Of a stretch of DNA of 64,000 nucleotides, positions 44,294 through 55,339 are shown one piece after another. Made by a program: the position numbers and the translations under genes. Below the pieces are notes generated by a model, which searched no databases, had not been told where the DNA came from, and saw nothing but the letters and a program-made list of their open reading frames with translations. The stretch spans positions 2,894,001 through 2,958,000 of the forward strand of contig OY855912.1 of NCBI GenBank assembly GCA_963693305.1, given 5' to 3'. How positions within the stretch are numbered: position 1 is the stretch's first letter; every line of letters starts with the position of its first letter. This stretch comes from Meandrina meandrites. Lineage: Eukaryota > Cnidaria > Anthozoa > Scleractinia > Meandrinidae.

Positions 44294-46239
44294 TTTCAAA
44301 CAAACTACCAAACGTGCGCCTGCTAGCAGGCATAATGTTTGTCCCGCTATCTTTTAAATAAATAATTTTTAATTAAGTTTTAAATATTAAAGACAATTTC
44401 AACTGCCTGCCTATGGCACACGCCTTAGCTTCAGGCGTATTTTTCAGGTACGAAAGCGTCTCCAGTCTTTCCCCCATCGATTGCGCAGCAACATTTTTCA
44501 AAATGATTTTCAAAGCCAAGAACGGTTTTTTAAAAATAAACTTTCGAAAGCGGCGGCCGCTCTTCATAAATGGACAACTAACCAATATTGTTATATATAT
44601 GTCCATACCCGTCAACTTGTGTTAAGTCCGAAGGCACTAGCTTGAATGAAGTTTAACAGTATAAAACAAATTAATTCTCTCTAGATTTGACACGTTCAGC
44701 AGGGTTTTATTAGTCAGGGATATATAGCTATGGTAAATTTGGTCCTCAGTTTCATTTCAACACAAATTAGTCCACCTTTTTTACTTGCAAAATTGAAATA
44801 CTGTGAACCGCATATAAGTAGAGACATTAGAGGCTTATGCAAAGTTGCATAATTGCAAAAAAAGGCTATGAGCCGCTGGCAGTAAAGTGTTGGTCGTGCA
44901 TAATGAGGCTTCATTTGTTTCGTAATAATGCCTCTGGGCTATGATTTGCTATCTGCCATAACTACACTAATGAAAACCGCAGTAACTAAACATGTCACGA
45001 AACAAAAATAAACTTTTTGGACATAGGTTTTGACGCTGTGTAAATGACAATTTATAAGAATTCATGTATTTCAGTCATCGTAGGTCAGGTAGACGCAGCC
45101 AGTTCTTAATCTGTGTGATCTGAAAGAAAAAAATTGTTTATTTTCCATTAAAACCGGTGCATCCAATTTACTCTCTCTAGGCGCAAAAACATATTGAGAA
45201 AAAATATGCCGCCGATATAAAATAAATAAAAGGACCCTCATGATATCAGATTCAATAAGGTGAAAGCCTCCGTGTTGTAGGTGGAAAACAATTATATAAA
45301 GATGAAAATATGAGATAATTTCTGAAAAACGTAAATGGCCGCACGTCTTCCAGACTGTGTCGATTTCAATGCACGCATCTTTATTCCTGCAAGCACGTTT
45401 CTTTTCATAAGGATTGACACCTTAATCGTTCTGTTTAAACAAAAAAGACCGCCGGAATAAAATGGATAAGAGTATACATCAATTTTATTTCGTTTATTGA
45501 GACAGAATTTCTATTATATTGCTATTGCCTTTTAACGATAACACGCCTAAATATTTTTGCATACGAGTTCTGCTTAAATTTGATAAGTAGTGATCGAGAG
45601 ATATTTTTAATTATGATGAAGGAAATGCATCTTCTAGTATTCACTGTTGACATCCCACCCGCAAATACATTCGTATTTTTCCCGTATGCGGTCCATTTTT
45701 AAACTTTATAAGTTACCTGAAGGAATCAAATTAGAGTATATTTCGGGATTTTCATCTTGACATATCGCAAAAATTTGAAGTGAATACTTTTTGTACTCAC
45801 AACAAACCGACATTAACTAAAAAAAGAAAATTGGAAATCGTTCCGTTAAAGCTGTGCTGACGGGACAGGAAGAAAATATATTGGAAACAGAATAGAAGTC
45901 AGGTCACATGTTCAATAAAGTGAAATTATATACAAATAATAAAAATATTAAATTTCATCTTTCAGTTTTCTTCCTATATAACATGGTTTGTACACATTCT
46001 GCTTTTACATCCTGTCGGCTATCTGCGTTTATTCAATGGCACAGTCGGTGACACCATCCTCTTCAGGAACAACACCCTTCCTTAAATATTAACTCGAATT
46101 GGTGTATTGTCGAGAAACTAATCAGCATATTTACGGGACAAAACAAAACAAGCCGTTCCTAACTCGAGTCTGACGAACTCACGTCGCCAAAAAAAAAAAA
46201 AGTCAGGTTTTCCTGACATGACAGCTGTACAAAGTTGAA

Positions 46240-47127
46240 ATGGCATCTGTTAACGACATCGCTCTCTCGGTGACCTTTTTGCTGTTGTCCATAATCGATT
46301 TAGTTGGAAACTCATTGGTTTGTCTTATAATTCTACAGAGAAAGCGGTTCAGATTTCGCCGTTCGACTGTTGACTTCCTCTTCCTGAACCTAGCGTTGGC
46401 GGATATGACAGTGGCAGTGTTTGCAATTCCGCGGTATGTTCTAAACCACGTTTTCGTGCATCCTCTGGGCTCTGTCGGCGACTTCTTGTGCCGTTTTGTT
46501 ACAGGAGGAAATCTTATGTGGACCGGAGGGGCGGCCTCTGTTTTCACACTTGTCACTATCGCCTTCGAGCGCCGCCATGCTTCCAGACCTTATCAGTTTA
46601 GACAAAAAGTGTCAAAGGCGAAACTGCGAGTTTTAGTGTTATCTTCGTGGATTTTCGCTTGCTTGCTTAATCTTCCGCTATTTTTTATCATGTCTTATGA
46701 TGGCGGAAGCAACTTTTGTATTGAAAACTGGCCAGACCCTTTGCTTCCTAAGCTGTACGGAATAATTTGGTTTTCTGTGGTCGGAGCATTACCAATATTT
46801 TTCATGGCAGCTATGTACTCTAAAGTGGTGTACCATCTCTGGGTAAAAAGATCGATAGCGTTAAGGCTTAATCGAAGAGCAATTTTAATTCCAAGAAAGG
46901 CCACTAAAATGGTGATTACGTTAACAGTTATTTATTCAATCTGTTGGTTGCCAAATCTCGTTCTCTACATCCTGGCATTCAACATTTCCGACACCGTGTA
47001 CGGCTCGCCGCTGTACAGATGGTCCGTGGTACTGACCTGTTTGAACTCTACAGTCAATCCTTTTGTATACACCCTTCAAAGTCGGCGCTTCAGAGTCGCC
47101 GTCAAGCGAGCTCTGCTGTGCAGGTAA
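46240..47127 (+). CDS. Intronless class A GPCR (295 aa), ERR variant
   Basis: Open from ATG at 46240 with a good context (GAAATGG). TM1 reads IIDLVGNSLVCLIIL and TM2 DFLFLNLALADMTVA. TM3 reads LCRFVTGGNLMWTGG then ITIAFERRHASRP: the tyrosine of ERY is arginine and the usual xxVxxP continuation is changed. The ECL2 cysteine is present (NFCIENWPDP). TM6 reads SICWLPNLV (CWLP intact) and TM7 NSTVNPFVYTL. The protein ends almost directly after helix 8 (FRVAVKRALLCR), so there is practically no C-terminal tail for arrestin phosphorylation. A CCTGACATGACAG acceptor-like site upstream suggests a 5' UTR intron. It is the only GPCR here on the plus strand, convergent with the gene at 47758-48783. Confidence 0.9.
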   Translation: MASVNDIALSVTFLLLSIIDLVGNSLVCLIILQRKRFRFRRSTVDFLFLNLALADMTVAVFAIPRYVLNHVFVHPLGSVGDFLCRFVTGGNLMWTGGAASVFTLVTIAFERRHASRPYQFRQKVSKAKLRVLVLSSWIFACLLNLPLFFIMSYDGGSNFCIENWPDPLLPKLYGIIWFSVVGALPIFFMAAMYSKVVYHLWVKRSIALRLNRRAILIPRKATKMVITLTVIYSICWLPNLVLYILAFNISDTVYGSPLYRWSVVLTCLNSTVNPFVYTLQSRRFRVAVKRALLCR

Positions 47128-47757
47128 AGTAAGAGTTTGGTTCTGCTTTTGCGGGAACACTAGTGGCGACATCTTGACATAGTTACCAGTCAAAGCTGCT
47201 CAGTGTGACAGCTGCTCGTTTGAGCAGCTCTTTAAGTTGTCCGTCTGAAAATGTCAGTGTTATTTGAAATATTGATAAAAAGGACAACTAAAAGCCAAAG
47301 GTTTGCGCAAAGAAAGATATCTCATAACTTGTTACTGTTTGGATAATAAAAAAGTGCCATTCATCTGTTGTTTGTTAGGAACTGAACCTGGATGCACAAT
47401 AAGGTTCGTATATAAAATAATCACGAATCCCGCGGGTTACAGAGTCACGAGCTGTCAGAACTGAAAGGAAAAAAAAACATTCGAAATGGACCACTTGTCG
47501 ACTTCCCACGACGTCTACAGTGAGAAAGCTGATATCATTAGAAACAAAACAAATCCTTTATGATTCAAGTGACAGGAACTACGGCAACCTTTTAAATAAC
47601 TTTGATACTGAAAATTCCATTTAGCACATTTCAAATTACGAGGCAATTAAAGTTGATGTCAAAAAAGCTTTTCAGTGCTTTGCAATGGCCATTCAACTAC
47701 TGTCGTACTTAACCTCAACAATGACGAATGCAACTTTTTAGCAATGTTGTTGTTTAT
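47128..47757. other. Convergent intergenic spacer
   Basis: The 630 bp between the 3' ends of two oppositely oriented GPCRs should contain both 3' UTRs. No gene, repeat or clear paired polyadenylation signals are recognised. Confidence 0.5.
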
Positions 47758-48783
47758 TTACACATTGGCGTCTTCAACTTTCCTGGTCCAGCGACGTATA
47801 GTAAGCAACTTACTATTTGTTCTAGTTTTTTGCGCTTCCCTTCTAAAGCCGGCGCCGTTTCTGAGTTCACCGAGATGGACAACATTTCTCTCGACTTCAC
47901 GAGATCTGAATAATTCTCGAAATCCTCTCCGAAAGCGTTCATTTTGGAAGCTATAAACAAATGGATTCACAGAGGAATTGAGGCAGACAAACACCACGGA
48001 AGTGTTATACGCGGCTGAGCCGTAACCAATGTTTGGGATCCCGTAGTAGGCAATGAAATATAACACCACCACTGGACTCCAGAAAAGAGCATAGAGCACA
48101 GTTACAATCAGAATCATTTTGGTGATCTTTTTTCTTGTTCGCATCAGAGCAAACCGCGATAGCTCTCGCACTGGCGCACAAAACCACAAACAGTGGACAA
48201 TTCTTCCATACAGAAAAACCATCAAGGACAACGGGATGAGCGAGTCTAACACGAAAATTACAGCCGTAAAGACACGAGCGGACGTGATGTCGGACCATGT
48301 TTCCATGCAAAAGTCAATAACCGGGTCGTATTTCATAATGAAAAATGGTGTTCCATCTTTCAAAGCTGCAAAAACCCAACTTGCGACGACCAGTATTTTC
48401 AGTTTCTTTGCGGTTATTTTCCCAAGTGCAGTGTATGGGCGGAGAACAGCGAAGTACCGCTCGAATGCGATAGCCATGAGTGTAAATAACGACGCGGCGC
48501 CCCCTACCCAAATAAAATTTCCACCAGTGAAGAACTTGCACAGCCCGTCACCAAGATCTCCTTGAGGATGATCAAATGCAAAACGCAGGACGTACTGCGG
48601 TAGGATCGACAGACCGATTAAAATGTCAGCCAAAGCTAAGTTCACAAGAAGATAGTTGACCGAGGTGTGCATGTAACGGTTGCTGACAACCACTAGAATT
48701 ACCAACGTGTTGCCAATCAAATCAATCAACACGAGAATGCCAAAAGAGATGGAAAGTATCAAGTCACCAGTTGTGACTTTCAT
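47758..48783 (-). CDS. Intronless class A GPCR (341 aa), long tail
   Basis: Open from ATG at 48783. TM1 reads VLIDLIGNTLVILVVV and TM2 NYLLVNLALADILIG. TM3 reads LCKFFTGGNFIWVGG then AIAFERYFAVLRPY (ERY intact). The ECL2 cysteine is present (IDFCMETW). TM6 reads ALFWSPVVVLYF: FWSP replaces CWLP, keeping the tryptophan and proline. TM7 reads NSSVNPFVYSF. Unlike its neighbour, it has a tail of about 55 residues rich in arginine (REVERNVVHLGELRNGAG), a plausible site for trafficking or phosphorylation control. A TATATAAG box lies 126 nt upstream of the ATG. Ligand unknown. Confidence 0.92.
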   Translation of the reverse strand: MKVTTGDLILSISFGILVLIDLIGNTLVILVVVSNRYMHTSVNYLLVNLALADILIGLSILPQYVLRFAFDHPQGDLGDGLCKFFTGGNFIWVGGAASLFTLMAIAFERYFAVLRPYTALGKITAKKLKILVVASWVFAALKDGTPFFIMKYDPVIDFCMETWSDITSARVFTAVIFVLDSLIPLSLMVFLYGRIVHCLWFCAPVRELSRFALMRTRKKITKMILIVTVLYALFWSPVVVLYFIAYYGIPNIGYGSAAYNTSVVFVCLNSSVNPFVYSFQNERFRRGFRELFRSREVERNVVHLGELRNGAGFRREAQKTRTNSKLLTIRRWTRKVEDANV

Positions 48784-51094
48784 GGCTTAAAGTATTGAGC
48801 GACAAACGAAACTATTATAGAAAGAGAAGGCAAATGATTGATACTTGTAAAAGTCAGGCACAGCACTGGTGCTTGTAGCTAAAGAAGGTTCAAGGCGCAC
48901 GTCCGCTGCTTATATAGACTCTTGTCGTTTATGACATACGTGAACTCAATTTAATACCAAAGGCGTTTTAAGATTGAATTTCTTTTTAGCGTTATCTTCA
49001 ATGCGAAAGCTTTTAAAATATCTAAATCAATTTTGACACAAACCTTGCATATCAGCATATTACAGTCGGCCTGGATTTATTTTCTAGAAAGTTTATTATG
49101 TAGAAAGGAAAGAGGGGGATGTTGGAGAGACTATCACGCAAGTCGCACTTATCTTATACATATCAGTAAGCAAGATTTTCTCAGTATCAAAGTTGCGAAT
49201 GGCAATTCACTCTCCAAGATGAAGAGTAAACAGTACAGTAAGTCAGTAAATTTGAGTGAAGACTAATTTTTTTTTAGTCTTGTATAGCGACATAAAGTTA
49301 GCTAGCAAACAGTTCTTCCATTTTATGCGAGAAGAAACCCAGCAACAAATAAATTTCCAAACAAAATTGAAAATTTTTATTTTGTTTTATAACCATATAT
49401 TATTGCTCAGTTGTTTTGGTTTTAATCTTTTGTAACCTTTTCCGTGTTATTGTTATATTGTCAGTAATAATTTTGTAAAAAATTTTCGATGACTGTAATA
49501 TTAAACTACTGTTAGTAAAGGAGTGGTAAAAAATTTCATTGGTTTCTATATTATGAGGATTAAATTACGAGTTATTTTTCCCGAATCTCTTAAAAAGGAC
49601 AATGCCAAGTAAAGAAAAAAAAAATCGGTGTTCTTTCAAGGGGCAAGATTCGCCATTCCCTGAAATTAAAGATTAATGGATGTAGGGTACTGAGCAGAAA
49701 AGAAAGCCTTAGTAAACTTTGAACAAAGGCGAACTGAGATAAAATAAGAGACGTAGGCAATGCGGTGAAGAAATCGCTCTTTTGATCTTCAGACCACACG
49801 ACTGATGCATATGTTATGCTATGACATGGACTAGATTATTCCATAAGATTAGGATGGTAATATTACGTTTTATTCTGCATTAAATTTTGCATTACAGATG
49901 CTCGAGAAATTATCGCCCCTTATCTTAACTGCAAGTAATAACAGGAAACACGTGCACGAGTCTACATCAAATTCGGTCTTTAATTAAAAAAGTCACAATT
50001 GAATCCTGAAGTAGCGTCATTCAGTGCCATGTTGTTGGCAACATATTCGTTAAATGAGTTGACAGAAATATTAGGGGATAAACAGCTTGATTTGACAATA
50101 CTGTGTACATATTTTGTGGTTTATTCTACCCTTGGCACAATTTGGCATTTCCCCCTGTTTTATATTAATTATCATATATTAACATACATCAGAACAATGG
50201 AAAATACCAAATAGAACAAAGGGTAAAACTGAACCACAACATATACATCTATAACACAGGAGTGTGAATACCGTACAAGACAACGCTCTCACTTTCTCGA
50301 ACCCCAATTATCCCTCGAACAATTCCCTTTACCTTGAGACTTCTAGATAGTAATGATCTGCTGTTATATATTTTCTTCTGATTTAAATATACTTCGTTGA
50401 CAATTTTTGGAATAGTACAATAACTATCTTGCTCAATCTACGGCTTCGTCGACTAAGTATCAAGCGATGTTCTGCGTGATTTCGCAGGATAATTGACAAA
50501 TATTTACAATTTGATGTGAAACTACAGAATTTATTACCAGGTTCTCTTGGCTTCCAAATTAAGTCAAACACGATTCAATATGGCGTCCAAAACAATGACA
50601 AGTAAAACTACTGTAAAAACTTTAATAAGTCCCTCCTCTCTTTTAAGCCCTCCTCTCTATGAGCCCCCCCCCCCCCCCCCCCCTCAGCCCCTTCCCTAGA
50701 TGGTAAAATAAATCATGACAATTTATGAACAAAAAAACAAGGCAACGTTACGCTGTAGGTATTCATCCAATGTGTTACCGAACAGCACTAAAGTCCACAT
50801 TGTTTCATCTGATGCATGATTTGAAACAAGTCCACCGTCTGATCTCTAATAAGCCCCCTCACTATTAAACACAGCAATGAGATTTTTTCCAAATCATTTA
50901 CACGCTTCTTTCCTGAAAAAGACACTGTCACGTGGTCACTTGCTACCAAGGGTTTCCAATTACGACAGTCTGCGTGGCTAGGAAAACTCATATGTCTTTC
51001 ACCCAAGAATTGACTTCTAAAGCTGGTAGCTCGGTATAACTAGGATTACTAAGGTTTGTGCGTTGTTTTTGTTTTTGAAAGGCTCTGTTAGGTA
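48784..51094. other. Intergenic, no gene recognised
   Basis: It holds the probable promoter of the GPCR ending at 48783, an AT-rich stretch and a C run at about 50667-50683. Nothing else is recognisable. Confidence 0.45.
48909..48916 (-). promoter_or_regulatory. Candidate TATA box of the GPCR at 47758-48783
   Basis: TATATAAG on the minus strand, 126 nt before the start codon and flanked by GC-richer sequence. The position suits a short 5' UTR without an intron. Confidence 0.5.
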
Positions 51095-53173
51095 CTAAGT
51101 CGGATATTCTTTATGCAATGCACGAACATAAACCAAAGCAACAAGAAGATCGGCAAATTCAAAAATGGTCATCAGACTGCATCCAAGAAAGAGACCCATG
51201 TTACCACCAATCTCACCTGAAAAATACAGAACAAAAACTTTTATTTATGACACAATAAAGGAAATTGCCACTATAAAATTGGGAATTTACCATCCCGAAG
51301 GTCATTATAACAAAGAAGCAAGGAAACAAAAATATGATAAAAGTTACCAAACAGCGCTTCGACTCCAAATGCCACATGTTGTTCTTGTAATTCGTAGCTA
51401 AGTGTTTTGTAACCAATCTGGAGAAAGACAAAGTTTTCCCTACGAAAAAAAAGAAAAAAACTGCCAAACAAACAAAAAAGCTAAACAAAAATATGAAACA
51501 TGATAATACAAAGCGTTTATTAAGCGATTTCTTACATAGGCGCAGTGCAGCGCAGCGCAGCGCACTGGCCTATAGATGTTAAGCGCGTTGGAATCCATCC
51601 GGCGAAATTGTCGGTGCCACTGTTAGCTTGTACGCAGGACAGTTTTCTATAGCGACGCCAACCTCGTTCGCAGATTGTCACGCCGGTGCCTCACTCTCTA
51701 CGGACAGTGAAGTATTTAAAAATAACAACCTGGCAAAATTCTGTGGGGTAACCTGGAAGAGCCTAAGGCTTTCTATCCATTAAAAGTAGTAGTTATACTT
51801 CTGGTCAATTCGCGTTGTAGAAATTCCGACAGTGCGAGCAATATAAAGTGTAATTAATCTTCACACACTTCGAGTTCGCGCGAACTGGTATTCTAACGGT
51901 TGATAGTATACGAGTTGCTCAATTGATGCTAATCTTAGCCCGCGGCCGTCAAAACAAAGAAACTATGGTACATGGCTATCAAAATTCAGGTTTTTGCATC
52001 TGCATAAGTACAAGTATACTTGTCTGGTAGAATTGTATTAACACCACTGATTATGTCTTTCCACAGGCTACCTCTAGTCATGTGACAATTTTTAGTAAAT
52101 TATTTGTCACGAGCATGGGACAATGAAAAATTCTCAGTCCCCGACGGGAATTGAACCCATGGCCTCCCAGATATCGGTTGGACGCTCTAACTACTGAGCT
52201 ACCAGAGACTGTTAGTGAGCTGGGCCATTTACGAGGTTCATATGTGCATCTGCCAGGATCAGCAATGTCCACAGCATTACATGTGTAATAAGTAATGGTG
52301 ATTAATTTTAAGCTCAGTGAATAAATAATAAAGAATGAATGTTCAATTTTTAATTATCTACATTCAGCAAGCTCTATACATGTTTTAACGCTACTGATAT
52401 AACTGACAATGATACACGTAATTACCTCATGTGCTTAAACGATGTCTTTGTGTAACCTTCAGCTTGCATTACAGCCGCGGAACCTGTATCCGGGAACGTG
52501 GAATAATACACTTCGGTTGTGTATCTGATCTCATTACAAGGGACGGGACAGTCGCAGTCGGAAACATCTAAGGCACCTAGTGGCGTGAAAAGCATATGTA
52601 TCAGTTTCTGATAAACCCAGAAAAACGCTTTAATGGTCAGTACTAAGATTAAAATCCCACAGTGTTTCATTAGTTAACAAACTAAATACGATAATTGGTA
52701 ACAACCTGTAATGGCTACAATCTGCAAGCCAAAAGGTTGCGCGAAAGCATTGGTTGGGGATTCGTGGCCCCTTTTTAGGGTGCCGTGTCTAGCTGTGGTG
52801 CATGGAATTTTTATCCATGTTGCTATAATCTTCTTGACGTGACAAAATAAAACGTATGTTTTGGGCCTGGCTGACCAACACGCCAATGTCTCATAGCCTT
52901 GGAGCGTGTATGGGTGTAAAATCAAGAGTTTACAGGTTGACAACTAAGTTACTGTGGTCCAAATAGAATTAGGTTAAAAAAAACAACAACAACAACAACT
53001 GACATGCCCTTTCTCAAACAAAAAAACTGATGGACGTCTTAACTAATCCATGCGATCTTTAAAAAAAACACTTATCACTGTTAACAACCAGGAATGTGAT
53101 ATATTTTTACCAGTATATTGCAGAACACAGAGCTGATCAAATTTGGCACAAGTCCTTATCGAGGTAGCTCCTG
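51095..53173 (-). CDS. DEG/ENaC family channel subunit (ASIC-like), 3' part
   Basis: C-terminal half of a trimeric amiloride-sensitive-type cation channel subunit. Exons on the minus strand are 53173-53111 (tentative), 52576-52426, 51439-51348 and 51216-51095, with matching phases. They encode IRTCAKFDQLCVLQYT, then the cysteine motif DVSDCDCPVPCNEIRYTTEV and FPDTG, then ENFVFLQIGYKTLSYE and EQHVAFGVEALF, then EIGGNMGLFLGCSLMTIFEF. The last is the pre-TM2 and TM2 segment with the selectivity-filter site GCS, where most family members have GAS or GSS. After TM2 only a short tail (VRALHKEYPT) precedes the stop at 51095. TM1 and most of the ectodomain should lie upstream but I could not find them, either because they are beyond the insertion at 53294-55339 or outside the window. 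Some cnidarian DEG/ENaC channels are peptide-gated; whether this one is cannot be seen. Confidence 0.82.
52105..52260 (-). mobile_element. tRNA-derived SINE
   Basis: On the minus strand a tRNA-like head, GTCTCTGGTAGCTCAGTAG, leads to the B box GGGTTCAATTCCC; the ends pair as an acceptor stem. The anticodon arm does not fold properly, so this is a SINE head or tRNA pseudogene, not a working tRNA. It lies between two DEG/ENaC exons. Confidence 0.65.
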
Positions 53174-53297
53174 CTGAAGGGAAGGTAAATGAATGTCATT
53201 CAGCACAGTGGCTGGTATCCAGAGAGGCCCTGCTAAATACAATTTCTAAAAATATAAAATGTCTAATAGTTTAAAATAGTTATAAAAATAGAGTTAA

Positions 53298-55335
53298 GGG
53301 GGCCCTCTGGTTGAAATTTAGAAAATTTGAAAAATTTTACAGAAATTTTTTTTTTTTGGAAAAATACCTACTTGAATATATCTAGATTTGGAATATGTTG
53401 TTTGTTTTTACACAAATTCTTTCGCGGAGTCAAAAAACGCAATTGTTTTGAAGTTTGTTTTTCCGTTGCCATGGTAACCTGCTGAAAACAATAGCTTTTC
53501 TCCCAATTTTCTTGGCTTTAATGTAAATGCACCCAGTTCCGCAGTCCTGAGCTCCCCTACATTCCATCATTTCATTCCAGATTCCAAAATGTTATTTTGG
53601 AGGCCTGGATACAAAGCGAAAACAATCTCCAACAAGGTCGCCATTTTTCACCCGCGTGTGTCAGTTCATATAGTTTATATATTTCGTTCAAAACAAGGTA
53701 AATTATGCCGAAGCTAGGGAAAAACAGTCAGCTTTGAAGAAAGGCATGGCAAAGAAGTTAAAAGGGTGTTCAAAAACAAGCAAAAAGAGCGAGCAACGCT
53801 ACGAGAGAACGAAACGTAAACATCACAGTCTACAGTAAGATGATTCCACCACAAACAGTGCCGGCTTCTTCTCGAAAACTTGGCGCTTCTGGAATTGATG
53901 CCTCTTCCTGAGATGAAAGTGTACTGAATGACTTGGAGGCTGCTCAAATTTATCGCCTCGTATCAACGGAAAGTGCCAGAAAGTTTGTGCATGAAGAGAT
54001 TCATACTGATGCACCATGTGCCTGGTAAGCCCTTTGAAATTTTTACATATTATTATTATTAGGAAGCAAGAAGTCAAAGTAAATGTATAATCCACTAATT
54101 TATTGAGGTTTAAACGGGGAAATGATAAATTATTTCCTTTAATTTACCATGTAGGTGTAGTTGAAGTATTAGAGAGCACAGTGAACAGAATGGGGATGAG
54201 CAGTTCAATCTTTGTCAAGTGTGACTGTGGCATGACAGAGTTCCTTGCTACTGGTGAGCACCCCTCCAATGACACCACTCCAAGGGCAATTCAAGGCAAA
54301 GATTTGAATAGGCGAATAGTGTATGGTGCATTTGAGATGGGAGTTGGAATAAAAGGTATTGCTAAACTGTGAAATGCTCAACAAGCCATTCAGTATGTCA
54401 TTTTCAACCTGGTATGATCATGGAGTGGCACTAAACAAGGCTCATAAGGAGGTAGTACAGGAAATAATTAACAATAAACAGAGCTGAGGCAAGAAAGCAG
54501 GCAATGGAAGAAGAAGGCATCACTGATGCTAGTGACCAAACAGTAATTACTATTCCCAAAGATTTGCTCAGAGGCAAGCCAAACAGCACAAAGATCTCAG
54601 GATCCATTGCGAGGGTGTTACATATGGAGCTGGGGCTTTCGGTGGAATAGAACCCGCAATGAACCCAAAAGGAAAGGAAAGTCAAAGTAGACCAAGAAAA
54701 AACTTTGGACATATCCATTTCAACATATTTTTGCCAACGTGTTGTGTTATTCCTGAAAAACTAACTTGAAGACCTGTTTCCAGACACTGTTTAATTTAAA
54801 TTGCATTTTCCGAAAAATGCATTTTTTGTGCTTTTTGGGGCTGCCCCCTTAAATTTCTCAAGTTATATTTGTGCAAACATCACCAAATTTGTCACAAATA
54901 TTTTTGACATGACATACTACAAACCTATTGAGCCAAATTCCATTTCACTAGAAGTAACAGGAGTTTTGAAGAGTTGATCTTTTCTTGAAATGCTTTGGTT
55001 ACCATGGCAACACAAATAGTCGAAACCCGATTTCGCTCAATAGGTTTGTAGTGTTCCCTAATTAGATACATGAGGCTTAAAACCAGCTCAATTAGATGTA
55101 TTTTGTGCTTTTATGGTCAGGGGGCAGAAGATAGCTTGAAAAATGATAGAGTCTTTGTTATTGTTAATAATTAACTAACAATAAACAAATGTGGTCAAGT
55201 TCACTCATTGGTTAGTACATAGAGTCATACACTTGCTTCATACCAAATTTCAGCAGTTTACCATGAATGGTTTTGATGCTATGACTATTTTAGTAATGAC
55301 CTATTTCATTGATGGATTTTAACCAGAGGGCCCCC
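53298..55335 (+). mobile_element. 2-kb TTAA-flanked TIR element with Mutator-like transposase remnant
   Basis: The ends read GGGGGCCCTCTGGTTGAAAT and, complemented, GGGGGCCCTCTGGTTAAAAT. TTAA sits outside each (53294-53297 and 55336-55339). The plus strand inside carries a decayed protein-coding region (53820-54720). A 35-bp direct repeat of host sequence lies outside both ends. The insertion is immediately upstream of the visible DEG/ENaC exons and is probably intronic. Confidence 0.75.
53820..54720 (+). pseudogene. Mutator-like transposase domain, decayed
   Basis: Fragments in several frames: PASSRKLGASGIDASS, then EAAQIYRLVSTESARKF, then the longest open piece (54103-54372) with VVEVLESTVNRMGMSSSIFV, KCDCGMTEFL, LNRRIVYGAFEMGVGIKGI. 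Frameshifts follow, leading to KAHKEVVQEIINN-like and QTVITIPK pieces. The order resembles the N-terminal part of cnidarian proteins annotated as Mutator-like transposase domain. The catalytic core is absent. Family naming is from memory of that pattern, so moderate confidence. Confidence 0.55.
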
Positions 55336-55339
55336 TTAA

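Larger units (their letters stand above)
37857..46239. other. Long intergenic stretch dominated by mobile elements
   Basis: No host gene recognised. In order: AT-rich sequence, a hAT remnant (38310-38700), a Penelope GIY-YIG remnant (38900-39136), a 2.4-kb TIR element (39575-41934), a 637-bp TIR element (42893-43529) with related G/C-run sequence to about 44155, and a TTA microsatellite. From 44.4 to 46.2 kb I see nothing recognisable except a weak TATATAA at 45975, 265 bp before the ATG at 46240. Confidence 0.45.

Noticed and set aside
52140..52215. tRNA gene
   Set aside because: The acceptor and T arms pair but the anticodon arm does not, and SINE-like sequence continues beyond it.
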